Assembly (NCBI RefSeq): GCF_902859595.1
Contig: NZ_CADIJQ010000004.1
Span: 310,001-374,000 of the forward strand
Length of the DNA: 64,000 nucleotides
Source: Achromobacter kerstersii
GTDB taxonomy: Bacteria > Pseudomonadota > Gammaproteobacteria > Burkholderiales > Burkholderiaceae_B
Direction of reading: 5' to 3'
In this document: positions 42,390-52,069 of the stretch, piece by piece
Layout: each line of letters begins with the position of its first letter
Numbering within the stretch: the stretch's first letter is position 1
Position numbers and translations under genes: made by a program
Notes under the pieces: generated by a model
Database searches by the model: none
Told to the model about the DNA's origin: nothing
The model's input: only the letters and a program-made list of their open reading frames with translations

Positions 42390-44684
42390 GTGGCACGTTT
42401 TCATAATCTGGGTTTCCCCCGTATCGGCGCAAAGCGCGAATTGAAGTTCGCCCTTGAATCGTATTGGAAGGGGCTTTCAAGCCGCGACGAGCTCAAGGCC
42501 GTGGGCGCTGAGCAGCGCAAGATCAACTGGGCGCTGCAGTCGGCGCTGGATCTGGCGCCGGTGGGCGACTTCGCCTTTTATGACCAGGTGCTGGACATGA
42601 GCTTCACGCTGGGCAACCTGCCCAGCCGCGTCCAAGGCTTCCATGGCGACGTGCTGGACAACTATTTCCGCGTGGCCCGTGGCCGTTCGGCGCAAGGCGC
42701 CGAAGCGCACGCCGGCTGCTGCGGCGGCGTTGCCGCAGGCGAAATGACCAAGTGGTTCGACACCAACTACCACTACATCGTCCCGGAATTCAAGGCGGAT
42801 ACCGCGTTCAATCTGGACGCCTCGCGCCTGCTGGAGCAACTGGCCGAAGCCCGCGCGCAAGGCGTGAAAGCCAAGCCCGTCATCATCGGCCCGGTGACCT
42901 ATCTTGCCTTGGGCAAGGCCAAGGATGATTCCGACAAGCTGGCGCTGCTGGATCGCCTGCTGCCGGTGTACGTGGAACTGCTGGCCAAGCTGGCCGAGGA
43001 AGGCGTCGAGTGGGTGCAAATCGACGAGCCCATCCTGGTGACGGAACTGGAAGCCGGCTGGGACGCCGCGTTCAAGAAGGCCTATCAGGCGCTGAACACG
43101 GGCAAGGTCAAGCTGCTGCTGGCCACCTACTTCGGCCAGCTGCAAAGCAACTTGCCGCTAGTTGCCAGCCTGCCGGTGCAAGGCGTGCACCTGGACGCCA
43201 TCAATGCCCGCGACGAAGTCGATGCGCTGATCCGCGCCCTGCCCGCGCAAAGCGTGGTGTCGCTGGGCGTGATCAACGGCCGCAACATCTGGAAGACCGA
43301 CCTGACCGCCGTGCTGAACTGGCTGGAACCGGTTGCCAAGCAACTGGGTGACCGCCTGTGGGTCGCGCCGTCATGCTCGCTGCTGCATGTGCCGGTGGAT
43401 CTGGACAGCGAACAAAAGCTGGATGGCGAGATCAAGTCGTGGCTGTCGTACGCCAAGCAAAAGCTCGCCGAACTGTCGGTGCTGGCCACCGCATTGAACC
43501 AAGGCCTCGACGCCGTGCGCGCCGAACTGGCCGCCAATGCCGCCGCCGTTCACGCGCGCCGCAACTCGCCGCGCGTGAACAATCCTGCGGTCAAGGCCGC
43601 CATTGCCAAACTGGACGCCAAGCTGGGCCAGCGCAAGAACCCCTACGAAGTACGCGCCGCCAAGCAAGCCGAACTGCTGAAGCTGCCGGCGTTCCCCACC
43701 ACCACCATCGGCTCGTTCCCGCAGACCGCTGAAATTCGCCACGCTCGCAGCGAATTCAAGGCAGGCCGCCTGGACGCCGCCGCCTACAAGACCGCCATGC
43801 AGGCTGAAATTGCCCGCTGCGTGAAGGAACAGGAAGCGCTGGACTTGGACGTGTTCGTGCACGGCGAAGCCGAGCGCAACGACATGGTCGAATACTTCGG
43901 CGAGCAGCTCGAAGGCTATGCCTTCAGCCAGTTCGGCTGGGTGCAATCGTATGGGTCGCGCTGCGTGAAGCCGCCGATTCTGTTTGGCGACATCAGCCGT
44001 CCGAAGGCCATGACGGTTGAGTGGATCAAGTACGCGCAATCGCTGACCACGAAGCCCATGAAGGGCATGCTGACCGGCCCCGTCACCATCCTGAACTGGT
44101 CGTTCGTGCGCGACGATCAGCCGCGTTCGGTGTCGTGCTACCAGCTGGCGCTGGCCATCCGCGAAGAAGTGCTGGACTTGGAAAAGGCCGGCATCAACGT
44201 GATCCAGATCGACGAAGCCGCCCTGCGCGAAGGCTTGCCGCTGCGCAAGGCGCAATGGCAGGAATACCTGGACTGGGCCGTGGAATCGTTCCGCATCACC
44301 GCCAACGGCGTGACGGACGACACGCAGATCCACACCCACATGTGCTATTCGGAGTTCAACGACATCATCAAGTCGATTGCCGACATGGATGCGGACGTGA
44401 TCACCATCGAGACCAGCCGTTCGGACATGGAACTGCTGGACGCGTTCAAGAGCTTCGAGTACCCCAACGAAATCGGCCCGGGCGTGTATGACATCCATTC
44501 GCCGAACATTCCGAACGAGGAATACATGGTGAAGCTGATGAAGCTGGCGGCCGAACGCGTGCCCGCGGAACGCCTGTGGGTGAACCCGGACTGCGGCCTG
44601 AAGACCCGCCAATGGAGCGAAGTGCTGCCGGCGCTGACGAACATGGTGCAGGCGGCCAAGGCGCTGCGCGCCGCAGCGAACTGA
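42390..44684 (+). CDS. metE: Cobalamin-independent methionine synthase
   Basis: The 764-residue protein starts [20 protein letters not shown] and contains the C-terminal catalytic repeat with [10 protein letters not shown], the zinc-ligand motif HTHMCYSEF and the second cysteine in NPDCGLKTR. It transfers a methyl group from 5-methyltetrahydropteroyl-triglutamate to homocysteine. The GTG start has a strong AGGAGG seven bases upstream. The length equals that of typical MetE. Confidence 0.97.
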   Translation: MARFHNLGFPRIGAKRELKFALESYWKGLSSRDELKAVGAEQRKINWALQSALDLAPVGDFAFYDQVLDMSFTLGNLPSRVQGFHGDVLDNYFRVARGRSAQGAEAHAGCCGGVAAGEMTKWFDTNYHYIVPEFKADTAFNLDASRLLEQLAEARAQGVKAKPVIIGPVTYLALGKAKDDSDKLALLDRLLPVYVELLAKLAEEGVEWVQIDEPILVTELEAGWDAAFKKAYQALNTGKVKLLLATYFGQLQSNLPLVASLPVQGVHLDAINARDEVDALIRALPAQSVVSLGVINGRNIWKTDLTAVLNWLEPVAKQLGDRLWVAPSCSLLHVPVDLDSEQKLDGEIKSWLSYAKQKLAELSVLATALNQGLDAVRAELAANAAAVHARRNSPRVNNPAVKAAIAKLDAKLGQRKNPYEVRAAKQAELLKLPAFPTTTIGSFPQTAEIRHARSEFKAGRLDAAAYKTAMQAEIARCVKEQEALDLDVFVHGEAERNDMVEYFGEQLEGYAFSQFGWVQSYGSRCVKPPILFGDISRPKAMTVEWIKYAQSLTTKPMKGMLTGPVTILNWSFVRDDQPRSVSCYQLALAIREEVLDLEKAGINVIQIDEAALREGLPLRKAQWQEYLDWAVESFRITANGVTDDTQIHTHMCYSEFNDIIKSIADMDADVITIETSRSDMELLDAFKSFEYPNEIGPGVYDIHSPNIPNEEYMVKLMKLAAERVPAERLWVNPDCGLKTRQWSEVLPALTNMVQAAKALRAAAN

Positions 44685-44708
44685 TCGCACACGCGGCTTT
44701 GCAGAAGT

Positions 44709-44746
44709 GAAAAACCCCGAGGCTTTGCGGCCTTGGGGGTTTTTTT
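44709..44746 (+). terminator. Rho-independent terminator after metE
   Basis: AAAACCCCgAGGC pairs with GCCTtGGGGTTTT around a short loop and is followed by seven T residues (44740-44746). Confidence 0.9.
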
Positions 44747-44771
44747 GTGCATCCGCACTTATCCCTCGGGC

Positions 44772-45308
44772 TTATTCGCCAGCCGCGCTTAGCGCAATCA
44801 GCTTCGACATCGTGTTGAAGTTGCGCGTGGTGGCGGCCACCTTCAGCTTTCGTTCGATGAAATTGTTGTTAGCCTTCAGATCGCTGTATTTCGTGGCGCA
44901 CAACACATAGGCCATGTCCCCCACCACTTGCACCTGATCCGGCGCGTGGCTCAGCCCGTGGAACGACGACAGCATGGCGCCTTCCGGTTGGGAGGCAAGC
45001 AGCGTGAAGTACAGCTTGGCGGGGTCTTCCCGCTTGAACGGGTTGTTTTCCAGCGCATCGATCAAATGGGACGGCGGCCGGGCCAAGACCTTGATATCGC
45101 CGCCAAACTGCTCGTGGATGACGCGATGCACCAGGTCTTCAACGGACGCCTGACCCAGCTTGGTGGACGCAATGACGTTGCCGCTTTGGATGTATGTGCG
45201 CACATTGTGCAAGCCCGCTGCCTCCAGCGCCTCACGCAGCGGCGCCATCAGCACCTTGTTCTTTCCCGTTGGCATCACCCCGCGCAACAGAATGATCGTT
45301 GTCTTCAT
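44772..45308 (-). CDS. DUF1697-family protein
   Basis: The 178-residue protein shows the family start TTIILLRGVMPTGKNKVLMAPL and NVRTYIQSGNVIAST. Function of the family is unknown. It diverges from the GbsR regulator, with the 40-bp palindrome 43 bases before its start, so the same regulator may control it. Confidence 0.9.
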   Translation of the reverse strand: MKTTIILLRGVMPTGKNKVLMAPLREALEAAGLHNVRTYIQSGNVIASTKLGQASVEDLVHRVIHEQFGGDIKVLARPPSHLIDALENNPFKREDPAKLYFTLLASQPEGAMLSSFHGLSHAPDQVQVVGDMAYVLCATKYSDLKANNNFIERKLKVAATTRNFNTMSKLIALSAAGE

Positions 45309-45350
45309 GGTCCGGCATCTGGGTAAATTGCGATGCCGGGCAGCATAGTT

Positions 45351-45390
45351 GGTTTCTGTTATTTCTGTCTTGACAGAAATAACAGAAACC
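45351..45390. promoter_or_regulatory. 40-bp palindromic operator overlapping a TTGACA promoter
   Basis: Arms of 19 bp (45351-45369 and 45372-45390) are exact inverse complements around TT. The core is TTTCTGT-N4-ACAGAAA, and outer GGTTTCTG/CAGAAACC gives a nested second dyad. A consensus -35 TTGACA (45370-45375) lies at its centre with TACAGT (45394-45399) 18 bp on, placing the transcription start at or near the ATG at 45407. Confidence 0.85.
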
Positions 45391-45406
45391 TCCTACAGTG
45401 GCTTCC

Positions 45407-45937
45407 ATGACACTCACACCCATCGCCGAACGATTCATCCTGCACTGGGGCGAAATGGGTTCGCGCTGGGGCGTGAACCGCACGGTCGCCCAGATCCACG
45501 CCCTGCTCTATCTGCTGGGCCGTCCCGTTCCCGCTGAAGAAATTGCCGACACGCTGGGCGTTGCGCGCTCGAACGTCAGCAACAGCCTGAAGGAGTTGCA
45601 GGCCTGGCGGCTGGCGCGCGTGGTGCATGTAATGGAAGACCGGCGCGACCACTTTGAAACGTCGACCGATATCTGGGAGCTGTTCAAGCTGATCGTCGAA
45701 GGCCGCCGGCAACGCGAGATCGACCCCACGCTGACCATGCTGCGCGACAGCCTGGCCAGCCCCGAAATCGAAAACGAAAGCCGCGCCACCGAGCAACGCG
45801 TGCGCGAGACGCTGGAATTCCTGGAAATCCTGACGACGTGGTCGGACGAGATGCTACGCATGAAACCCGAAACCTTGATGAAGACGCTGGGCATGGGCGC
45901 GAAGATCAGCAAGACCATGCGGCGCGGCAAGGCCTAG
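45407..45937 (+). CDS. GbsR/MarR-family transcriptional regulator
   Basis: The 176-residue protein has a winged helix (about residues 40-90: AEEIADTLGVARSNVSNSLK) and the N-terminal FILHWGEMGSRWGVNRTVAQ typical of GbsR-like regulators. The ATG at 45407 has no ribosome binding site and coincides with the predicted transcription start, suggesting a leaderless mRNA; a GTG three codons upstream also lacks one. The palindrome overlapping its promoter implies autorepression. Confidence 0.88.
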   Translation: MTLTPIAERFILHWGEMGSRWGVNRTVAQIHALLYLLGRPVPAEEIADTLGVARSNVSNSLKELQAWRLARVVHVMEDRRDHFETSTDIWELFKLIVEGRRQREIDPTLTMLRDSLASPEIENESRATEQRVRETLEFLEILTTWSDEMLRMKPETLMKTLGMGAKISKTMRRGKA

Positions 45938-45944
45938 CCACCCA

Positions 45945-45973
45945 GGGCGCGTGAAAAGCCGCGCCCTTTTTTT
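45945..45973 (+). terminator. Rho-independent terminator after the GbsR gene
   Basis: GGGCGCG (45945-45951) pairs with CGCGCCC (45960-45966) and is followed by seven T residues. It separates the regulator from the downstream operon. Confidence 0.9.
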
Positions 45974-45978
45974 AATTC

Positions 45979-46004
45979 GCAATTTCTGTCTGTACAGAAA
46001 TTGC
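45979..46004. promoter_or_regulatory. Second copy of the TTTCTGT-N4-ACAGAAA operator
   Basis: GCAATTTCTGT (45979-45989) and ACAGAAATTGC (45994-46004) are exact inverse complements around four bases and share the 18-bp core with the 45351-45390 site. It lies upstream of the NAD(P)-binding/DoxX operon. Confidence 0.8.
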
Positions 46005-46028
46005 AGAAACCGAAGAATCTTTGAATCC

Positions 46029-46060
46029 GCATTCTTCACCTGCATTCTTCACCTGCATTC
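46029..46060. repeat. 13-bp direct repeat, about 2.5 copies
   Basis: GCATTCTTCACCT occurs at 46029-46041 and 46042-46054 and starts again at 46055, in the leader before the 46100 gene. Confidence 0.8.
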
Positions 46061-46099
46061 ATAACCGCCATGAACGGCTTACTCCAACGAGGCAACGGC

Positions 46100-47356
46100 A
46101 TGAACATCCTGGTCTGCGGCGCCCGCGGTTTTGTAGGACGTGCCCTATGCGAGGCGTTGGCGCGCGACGGCCACCGCGTGCTGAAAGGCGTGCGCGTGCC
46201 AACCGGGCCGGACGAAATCGCCATCGACTACATGGCGGACACCGACCCGGCCGCCTGGACGGATCGGCTGCGCGGCATTCATGTGGTCATCAACGCCGTT
46301 GGCATCCTGATTGAAAGCGCCCACGCCACGTTTGACAACGTCCACCAGCGCGCGCCCATTGCCTTGTTCGATGCCGCCCAGCGCGCGGGCGTCCGGCACA
46401 TCGTGCAACTGTCGGCGCTGGGCGCCGAGCATGGCGATACGCCCTACTTCCAAAGCAAGCGCGCCGCCGACGATTATTTGCAGTCGCTGCCCATCGCGCA
46501 CCACATCCTGCGGCCGGCGCTGGTGTATGGCGTCGACGGCGCATCGGCGCGATTCTTCCGGGCGCTGTCAACAATGCCTATCCATCTGCTGCCCGGCGGC
46601 GGTCACCAGCGGCTCCGTCCGATCCATGTGAATGAACTGGCCGAGATCGTCGTCCGCTTGCTGCGTGGCGATGCTGATGGCCCTGCCGTGCTCGACTTGG
46701 TCGGCGGCACCGAGGTGGCGTTTCGCCAGATGCTGGCGGCGTACCGGGCATCCATGGGGTTCGCGCCCGCATCGCAGGTGCCCGTGCCAGCCTGGCTGGT
46801 GTCAACCGGCGCGGTGTTGCTGAACCGGCTTCCCGGCTCTTTGCTGACGCGCGACACCTGGCGAATGCTGCGCGCCGGCAACACCGCCGACGCCGCCACC
46901 ACCACTCACGCATTGGGCCGCCCGCCCGCTGGCATTGAATCCTTCATCGCGCCTGCCGATGCGCTGGCGCTGCGCCACCAGGCGCTGGCGGCCTGGCGCC
47001 CCGGCCTGCTGCGCGGTGCGCTGGCGCTGATCTGGTTTTGGACGGCGATATGCAGCGTCTGGCTCTATCCCGTTGCGGGCAGCGTGAAGCTGCTGGAACC
47101 GGTCGGCCTGCATGGCGGCGCGGCGGTAGCGGCGTTGTATCTGGCGGCCGGGTTGGACTTCGCCTTCGGCGTGGCCACGCTCTGGTGGCCCGGCCGGCGC
47201 CTGTGGGCCGCGCAGCTGGCGCTGGTGCTGGGGTACTCGGCCGTGATCGCCGTGGCCTTGCCCGAATTCCTGTCGCACCCGTTCGGCCCGGTCCTGAAAA
47301 ACGCCGCTGTCGTCGCGCTGCTCTTCATTCTGCTTACCGAGGAACCCAAGCCATGA
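46100..47356 (+). CDS. NAD(P)-binding SDR-like protein fused to a DoxX-like membrane domain
   Basis: The 418-residue protein has an N-terminal Rossmann domain (NILVCGARGFVGRALCEAL, with Y-x-x-K as YFQSKRAAD near residue 115) of the atypical SDR/NmrA-like type, and a C-terminal ~130 residues with four hydrophobic helices like the DoxX-like family. The pairing is seen in SDR-family oxidoreductase/DoxX-like proteins. The ATG at 46100 with GAGG upstream is preferred over 46070. The preceding operator suggests control by the GbsR regulator. Confidence 0.85.
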   Translation: MNILVCGARGFVGRALCEALARDGHRVLKGVRVPTGPDEIAIDYMADTDPAAWTDRLRGIHVVINAVGILIESAHATFDNVHQRAPIALFDAAQRAGVRHIVQLSALGAEHGDTPYFQSKRAADDYLQSLPIAHHILRPALVYGVDGASARFFRALSTMPIHLLPGGGHQRLRPIHVNELAEIVVRLLRGDADGPAVLDLVGGTEVAFRQMLAAYRASMGFAPASQVPVPAWLVSTGAVLLNRLPGSLLTRDTWRMLRAGNTADAATTTHALGRPPAGIESFIAPADALALRHQALAAWRPGLLRGALALIWFWTAICSVWLYPVAGSVKLLEPVGLHGGAAVAALYLAAGLDFAFGVATLWWPGRRLWAAQLALVLGYSAVIAVALPEFLSHPFGPVLKNAAVVALLFILLTEEPKP

Positions 47357-47826
47357 ACCCGTACCTGACCATCAAGACCCTGCACATTCTCTCGTCGGTG
47401 CTGCTCGTAGGCACGGGCTTTGGCACGGCGTTCTATCTGTTCTTCGCCAACCGCACCGGCAACATCCCGGCAATCAGCGCGGTGTCGAAACTGGTGGTGC
47501 GCGCCGACCTGTGGTTCACCACGCCCGCCGTCGTCATCCAGCCCTTGTCGGGGTTGTGGCTGGCGCACGCGGCCGGCTGGCAATGGAACACGCCGTGGAT
47601 CTTGGCGTCGATTGCGCTGTATCTGCTGGCAGGCGTGTGCTGGCTGCCGGTGGTGTGGCTGCAATACGAAATGGCCAAGATGGCGGGCGCTGCGCACACG
47701 GCCGGCGATACGGCGCTGCCCGCACGCTACTGGCGCTTTGCGCGGTGGTGGGAAGGCCTGGGCTACCCGGCGTTTCTGGCGATGGTGGCCGTGTATTTCC
47801 TGATGGTGTTCAAGCCCGCGCTGTAG
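47353..47826 (+). CDS. DUF2269-type integral membrane protein
   Basis: The 157-residue protein has four hydrophobic helices and the family start YLTIKTLHILSSVLLVGTGFGTAFY with W-rich loops (GLWLAHAAGWQW, RWWEGLGYPAF). Function is unknown. Its ATG overlaps the upstream stop (ATGA), so it is coupled to the SDR/DoxX-like gene. Confidence 0.88.
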   Translation: MNPYLTIKTLHILSSVLLVGTGFGTAFYLFFANRTGNIPAISAVSKLVVRADLWFTTPAVVIQPLSGLWLAHAAGWQWNTPWILASIALYLLAGVCWLPVVWLQYEMAKMAGAAHTAGDTALPARYWRFARWWEGLGYPAFLAMVAVYFLMVFKPAL

Positions 47827-47978
47827 GTTTCAAAGGCCCCCCGAGTTTTCCCCAACGTCCTTGGGCATGTCGCATTTGGGACGGGCGCACTGTCGCATCC
47901 GGGTTTGGCCCCTGCCACATGCATCCCTAGACTTTGCATCTGCCGTGAACGACACAGGCAGCAAATACAAGGGGAAAC

Positions 47979-49424
47979 ATGCAAACCACCGACTACGAGC
48001 GCCTGGACGGCCTTGCGCTGGCCGACTTGCTCGAGCGCGGCGAGGCCACGTCCGCCGAGCTCATGGATTGCGCCATCGCATTGGCCGAAGCGCGCAATCC
48101 CACGCTTAACGCCATCACCTACCCGCGCTACGACGAATCGCGCCGCATCGCGGCCGACTGGACTCCACGCGGCCCGTTTCGCGGCATTCCCTTTCTGCTG
48201 AAGGACTCCGGCTTCGCCCACCAGCGGTTTCCGTCCAGCATTGGCTCGGCGTTGTTCAACGACACCACCTACGCGTATGCCGCCACCGTCGCCAACCGAT
48301 TCGAAGCGGCGGGCTTCATCCCGTTTGCGCGCACGACCGTGCCGGAACTCTGCATGGCCGGCACCACCGAAGCCGTACGCAACGGCAGCGCCACGTTGAA
48401 CCCTTGGGACCGCACCCGCTCGGCGGGTGGCTCCAGCGGTGGCGCGGCAGCGGCCGTAGCCGCGCGCATCGTACCGGTGGCGCACGGCAGCGACGGCGGC
48501 GGCTCCATCCGCATTCCGGCCGCCTGCTGCGGCGTGTTCGGATTGAAGGCCTCGCGGGGCCGCGTGCCGATGGGGCCAATGCGCGGCGAAGGATGGGCCG
48601 GCATGTCGACAGATGGCGTGCTAAGCATTTCCGTGCGCGACACGGCCGCAGCGCTGGATAGCATCGACGCCTACGAGCCCGGCGCGCCGTATGGCTCGCC
48701 GCCCAAGCCGCGTTCGTTCATCGATGCGGTACGCGAACAAGCCGTTCGGCCGCTGCGCGTGGGCATCCTGCGCAACGGCTGGAATGGCATCACGATTGCG
48801 CCAGAGTGCGACGCCGCCGTCACGCATACCGCAACGCTGCTTGAGCGCCTGGGGCACAAGGTGTTCGAAGCGCCCTTGCCCGTCATCGACTACGACGGCT
48901 TCGTCCATGCGCACGGCAGCATCCTGGCCAGCAACATCGTCGTGGCCGTGGACGCGCGCCTGAAGCTGCTTGGCCGCGCGTTGCGCGATGGCGATCTTGA
49001 ACCCGTCATTCTCGACGGCTATCACGTCGGCAAGGGGCTCGACGCCGTGGCGTACATCGACGCGGTATCACGCCTGCATGCCGTGGGGCGCGCGTTTGCC
49101 GCCGCCATGGCTGACGTGGATGTGCTGCTGACGCCGACGCTGGCGCAGCTTCCCTGCAAGCTCGACTACCTGGCATTGAACACGTCCGACGGCCTGGGTT
49201 TTCGCGATTACCGGGCGCGTGCAGCAACGTATTCCACCTTTCTTCCCGTCATCAATGGCGCGGGATTGCCCGCCGCCAGCCTGCCGCTGTCGTGGACGGC
49301 CAACGGCTTGCCCGTCGCCACGCAGTTGATCGGCCATTTCGGGCGTGAAGACATCGTGCTTGAACTCTCGGCGCAGCTTGAGCGCCTGGCCCCGTGGGCC
49401 GCACGCAGACCGCAGTTCGGCTGA
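47979..49424 (+). CDS. Amidase (amidase signature family)
   Basis: The 481-residue protein carries the Ser-cisSer-Lys triad: K75 in FLLKDSG, S153 in GGSSGG and S177 in GSDGGGSIRIPA. It hydrolyses an amide to acid and ammonia; substrate unknown. AAGGGG precedes the ATG. It is followed by a four-gene dipeptide-type importer on the same strand, which may bring in its substrate (inference). Confidence 0.93.
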   Translation: MQTTDYERLDGLALADLLERGEATSAELMDCAIALAEARNPTLNAITYPRYDESRRIAADWTPRGPFRGIPFLLKDSGFAHQRFPSSIGSALFNDTTYAYAATVANRFEAAGFIPFARTTVPELCMAGTTEAVRNGSATLNPWDRTRSAGGSSGGAAAAVAARIVPVAHGSDGGGSIRIPAACCGVFGLKASRGRVPMGPMRGEGWAGMSTDGVLSISVRDTAAALDSIDAYEPGAPYGSPPKPRSFIDAVREQAVRPLRVGILRNGWNGITIAPECDAAVTHTATLLERLGHKVFEAPLPVIDYDGFVHAHGSILASNIVVAVDARLKLLGRALRDGDLEPVILDGYHVGKGLDAVAYIDAVSRLHAVGRAFAAAMADVDVLLTPTLAQLPCKLDYLALNTSDGLGFRDYRARAATYSTFLPVINGAGLPAASLPLSWTANGLPVATQLIGHFGREDIVLELSAQLERLAPWAARRPQFG

Positions 49425-49426
49425 TC

Positions 49427-49452
49427 GGCAAGGCTCGCCGCCGAGCCTTGCC
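49427..49452 (+). other. Intergenic 11-bp stem hairpin between amidase and importer genes
   Basis: GGCAAGGCTCG (49427-49437) pairs exactly with CGAGCCTTGCC (49442-49452), with no U-run. It may be an attenuator or mRNA stabiliser before the binding-protein gene. Confidence 0.65.
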
Positions 49453-49491
49453 CCGTTTCGCCTGATTCACCCTCACCTTGAAGGTATCGGT

Positions 49492-51096
49492 ATGAAAAAA
49501 TTGAATCCCGGCCTGGGACGCGTCCGCGCGCCCGCCGCGTTTGCCCCCGCCTTGTTTTGCGCCGCCGCACTGACGGCAACGCTTGCGCCCATCAGCACGC
49601 TGCACGCCGAAACGACCGCCAAGATCGTCATGCAGGCGCCCTTGCGCGTGATCGACCCCATCCTGACCAACGCCTACATCACCCGCAACCACGGCTACAT
49701 GGTGTTCGACACGCTGTTCGCGCTGGACGCCAATGGCAAGCCGCAGCCGGAAATGGTGGAAAGCTGGCAGGAAAGCCCCGACCGGCTGACCGTCACGCTG
49801 ACGTTGCGCCCAAACCTGAAGTTCCATGATGGCTCACCGGTCACGGGTGAAGACGTCGTGGCCTCGCTCAAGCGCTGGGCCGAACGCGATGTGCTGGGCC
49901 TGCGCCTGATGGCCGCCACCCGCAGCCTGGAAAGCCCCGATGCCACGACCATCGTGTTCCACCTCAAGCAGCCGTTCGGCATGCTGATCGACGCCTTGGC
50001 CAAGCCCGCGTCGCCCGTGCCGTTCATCATGCCCAAGCGCATCGCGTCCGTGCCGGTCTCGCAGACGATCACCGAAGTGATCGGCTCGGGTCCGTACAAG
50101 TTCGTGGCGGCGGACTTCCAGCCCGGCGTGAAAGCCACCTACGTGAAGTTCACGGACTATGTGCCGCGCAAGGAACCGGCAAGCGGATTCGCCGGCGCCA
50201 AGGTCGCCGTCGTTGACCGGCTGGAACTGGTCAACATCTCTGACTCGCAGACCGCCGTCAACGCGCTGCGCCGCGGCGAGATCGACTTTGTTGAAGACGT
50301 GCCGCCGGATCTTCTGCCGCAGCTGGCGGACGCGAAGGGCGTGGCGCTGAAGTCCTATGGCGACAGCACGAACATTTTCACGATGCGCATGAACTGGCTG
50401 CAACCGCCCTTTGACAACGTGAAGGTGCGCCGCGCCGTGCTCGCCGCCGTGTATCAAGGCGACTATCTTGCCGCGCAGATTGGCGACGAGAAGATGGTCA
50501 AGCTGTGCGGCGCGGTGTTGAGCTGCAATTCGCCCTACGCGTCAGAGGACGGCGCCACGCAAACCAAAGAGCCTGACCTGGCGCACGCCAAGGCGCTGTT
50601 GAAAGACAGCGGTTACGACGGCAGCAAGGTCGTGATTCTGCATCCGACCGACCTGCCCGTGCTGGCCAGCCTGGCGTCCGTGACCGCGCAAGCGTTAAAG
50701 ACCATCGGCATGAACGTCGAAATCCAGTCCATGGACTGGGCGACCTTGTTGTCGCGCTATTCGAAGAAAGACCCGGTGGCAGAAGGCGGCTGGAGCATCT
50801 TCCAGACGGGTTTCACCAGCCTGGACCTGATGAACCCACTGACCAATCCCAACCTGGATGGGCGCGGCACGGCGGGTTATGTCGGCTGGTCCAAGAGCGA
50901 ACAGATGGAAAAGCTGCGCGACCAATTTGCGGAAACGGACGACCCGGCCCGCAGAAAGGACATCGCCCTGCAAATTCAGAAGCTCAACTACGACCAGGTG
51001 TTCTTCATTCCGCTGGGCACGTATTCCAAGATGAAGGGCTACAACGCCGCCAAGCTGGGACGCATGACGGACGCGCAGATCCCGCTGTTCTGGTAG
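49492..51096 (+). CDS. Dipeptide/oligopeptide-type ABC substrate-binding protein
   Basis: The 534-residue protein has a signal peptide (residues 1-40, cleavage near LHA-ET) and family features of the DppA/OppA group: KFHDGSPVTGEDVVASLKRW and the late MDWATLLSRYSKKDP. Proteins of this class bind peptides, amides or other larger solutes in the periplasm. The ATG at 49492 is chosen because the signal peptide begins there; AAGG lies 9 bases upstream. Confidence 0.93.
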   Translation: MKKLNPGLGRVRAPAAFAPALFCAAALTATLAPISTLHAETTAKIVMQAPLRVIDPILTNAYITRNHGYMVFDTLFALDANGKPQPEMVESWQESPDRLTVTLTLRPNLKFHDGSPVTGEDVVASLKRWAERDVLGLRLMAATRSLESPDATTIVFHLKQPFGMLIDALAKPASPVPFIMPKRIASVPVSQTITEVIGSGPYKFVAADFQPGVKATYVKFTDYVPRKEPASGFAGAKVAVVDRLELVNISDSQTAVNALRRGEIDFVEDVPPDLLPQLADAKGVALKSYGDSTNIFTMRMNWLQPPFDNVKVRRAVLAAVYQGDYLAAQIGDEKMVKLCGAVLSCNSPYASEDGATQTKEPDLAHAKALLKDSGYDGSKVVILHPTDLPVLASLASVTAQALKTIGMNVEIQSMDWATLLSRYSKKDPVAEGGWSIFQTGFTSLDLMNPLTNPNLDGRGTAGYVGWSKSEQMEKLRDQFAETDDPARRKDIALQIQKLNYDQVFFIPLGTYSKMKGYNAAKLGRMTDAQIPLFW

Positions 51097-51102
51097 CACG
51101 CC

Positions 51103-52044
51103 ATGATTGAACTCATCCTTAAGCGCCTGTTGGCGGCGATTCCGGTGATGCTCATCGTGGCCACGGTGGTGTTTCTGATGCTGCGCATGGCGCCGGGCGA
51201 CCCTGCCCGCGTCATTGCGGGCGACATGGCAAGCGAAGCGTCCATCGCGCAAATCCGTACAGAGATGGGCCTGGACCAGTCCATCGGCACGCAATACCTG
51301 CGCTGGATGGGCGCGCTGGTGCAAGGGGATCTGGGCCATTCGATCCAATCCAAGCAGCCCGTCACCACGCTCATCAAGGCGCGGCTGGGCCCGACGTTCT
51401 CGCTGGCCGCGTGGGCCATCCTGCTGACCATCGCCACGGCGATACCGTTGGGGGTGCTGGCGGCATGGCGGCATCGGGGCCTGGCGGATCGCGGCATCAT
51501 GGCTGGCGCGGTGCTGGCGTTTTCTGTGCCGGCGTTCGTCGTGGCGTACCTGTTGATTCTGGTGTTCTCGGTGAAGCTCAACTGGCTGCCGGTGCAGGGC
51601 TATTCGCCGCTTGCCGATGGCGTGGGCCGGTATGCGCAGCACCTGCTGCTGCCCACCGTAACGCTGGCGATGGTGTTTGTGGCGCTGATCACCCGCATCA
51701 CGCGGGCCAGCCTGTTGGATGTGCTGGGCGAAGACTTTGTGCGCACGGCGCGGGCCAAGGGCGTCACCGAACGCTTTGTGCTGTTTCGCCATGCGTTGCG
51801 CAATGCCGCGATTCCCATCGTCACCATCGTGGGCGTGGCGCTGACCACGCTGATCAGCGGCGTGGTGGTCACCGAAACCATCTTCAACATCGCGGGCGTG
51901 GGCCGGCTGATCGTTGACTCGGTGCTGGCCCGTGACTACCCCGTGGTGCAGGGAACCATTCTGTTCTTCTCGTTCATCTACGTGTTCGTCAATCTGCTGA
52001 TCGACATGGCCTACGTCGTGCTTGATCCCCGTATCCGCTACTGA
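51103..52044 (+). CDS. Dipeptide-type ABC permease (DppB-like)
   Basis: The 313-residue protein has six hydrophobic helices, the N-terminal cytoplasmic start IELILKRLLAAIPVMLIVATVVF typical of DppB, and the EAA loop FVRTARAKGVTERFVLFRHALRNA. It starts 6 bases after the binding-protein stop. Confidence 0.94.
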   Translation: MIELILKRLLAAIPVMLIVATVVFLMLRMAPGDPARVIAGDMASEASIAQIRTEMGLDQSIGTQYLRWMGALVQGDLGHSIQSKQPVTTLIKARLGPTFSLAAWAILLTIATAIPLGVLAAWRHRGLADRGIMAGAVLAFSVPAFVVAYLLILVFSVKLNWLPVQGYSPLADGVGRYAQHLLLPTVTLAMVFVALITRITRASLLDVLGEDFVRTARAKGVTERFVLFRHALRNAAIPIVTIVGVALTTLISGVVVTETIFNIAGVGRLIVDSVLARDYPVVQGTILFFSFIYVFVNLLIDMAYVVLDPRIRY

Positions 52045-52069
52045 CCCGCGGACGATCCGGAGTTATCTG

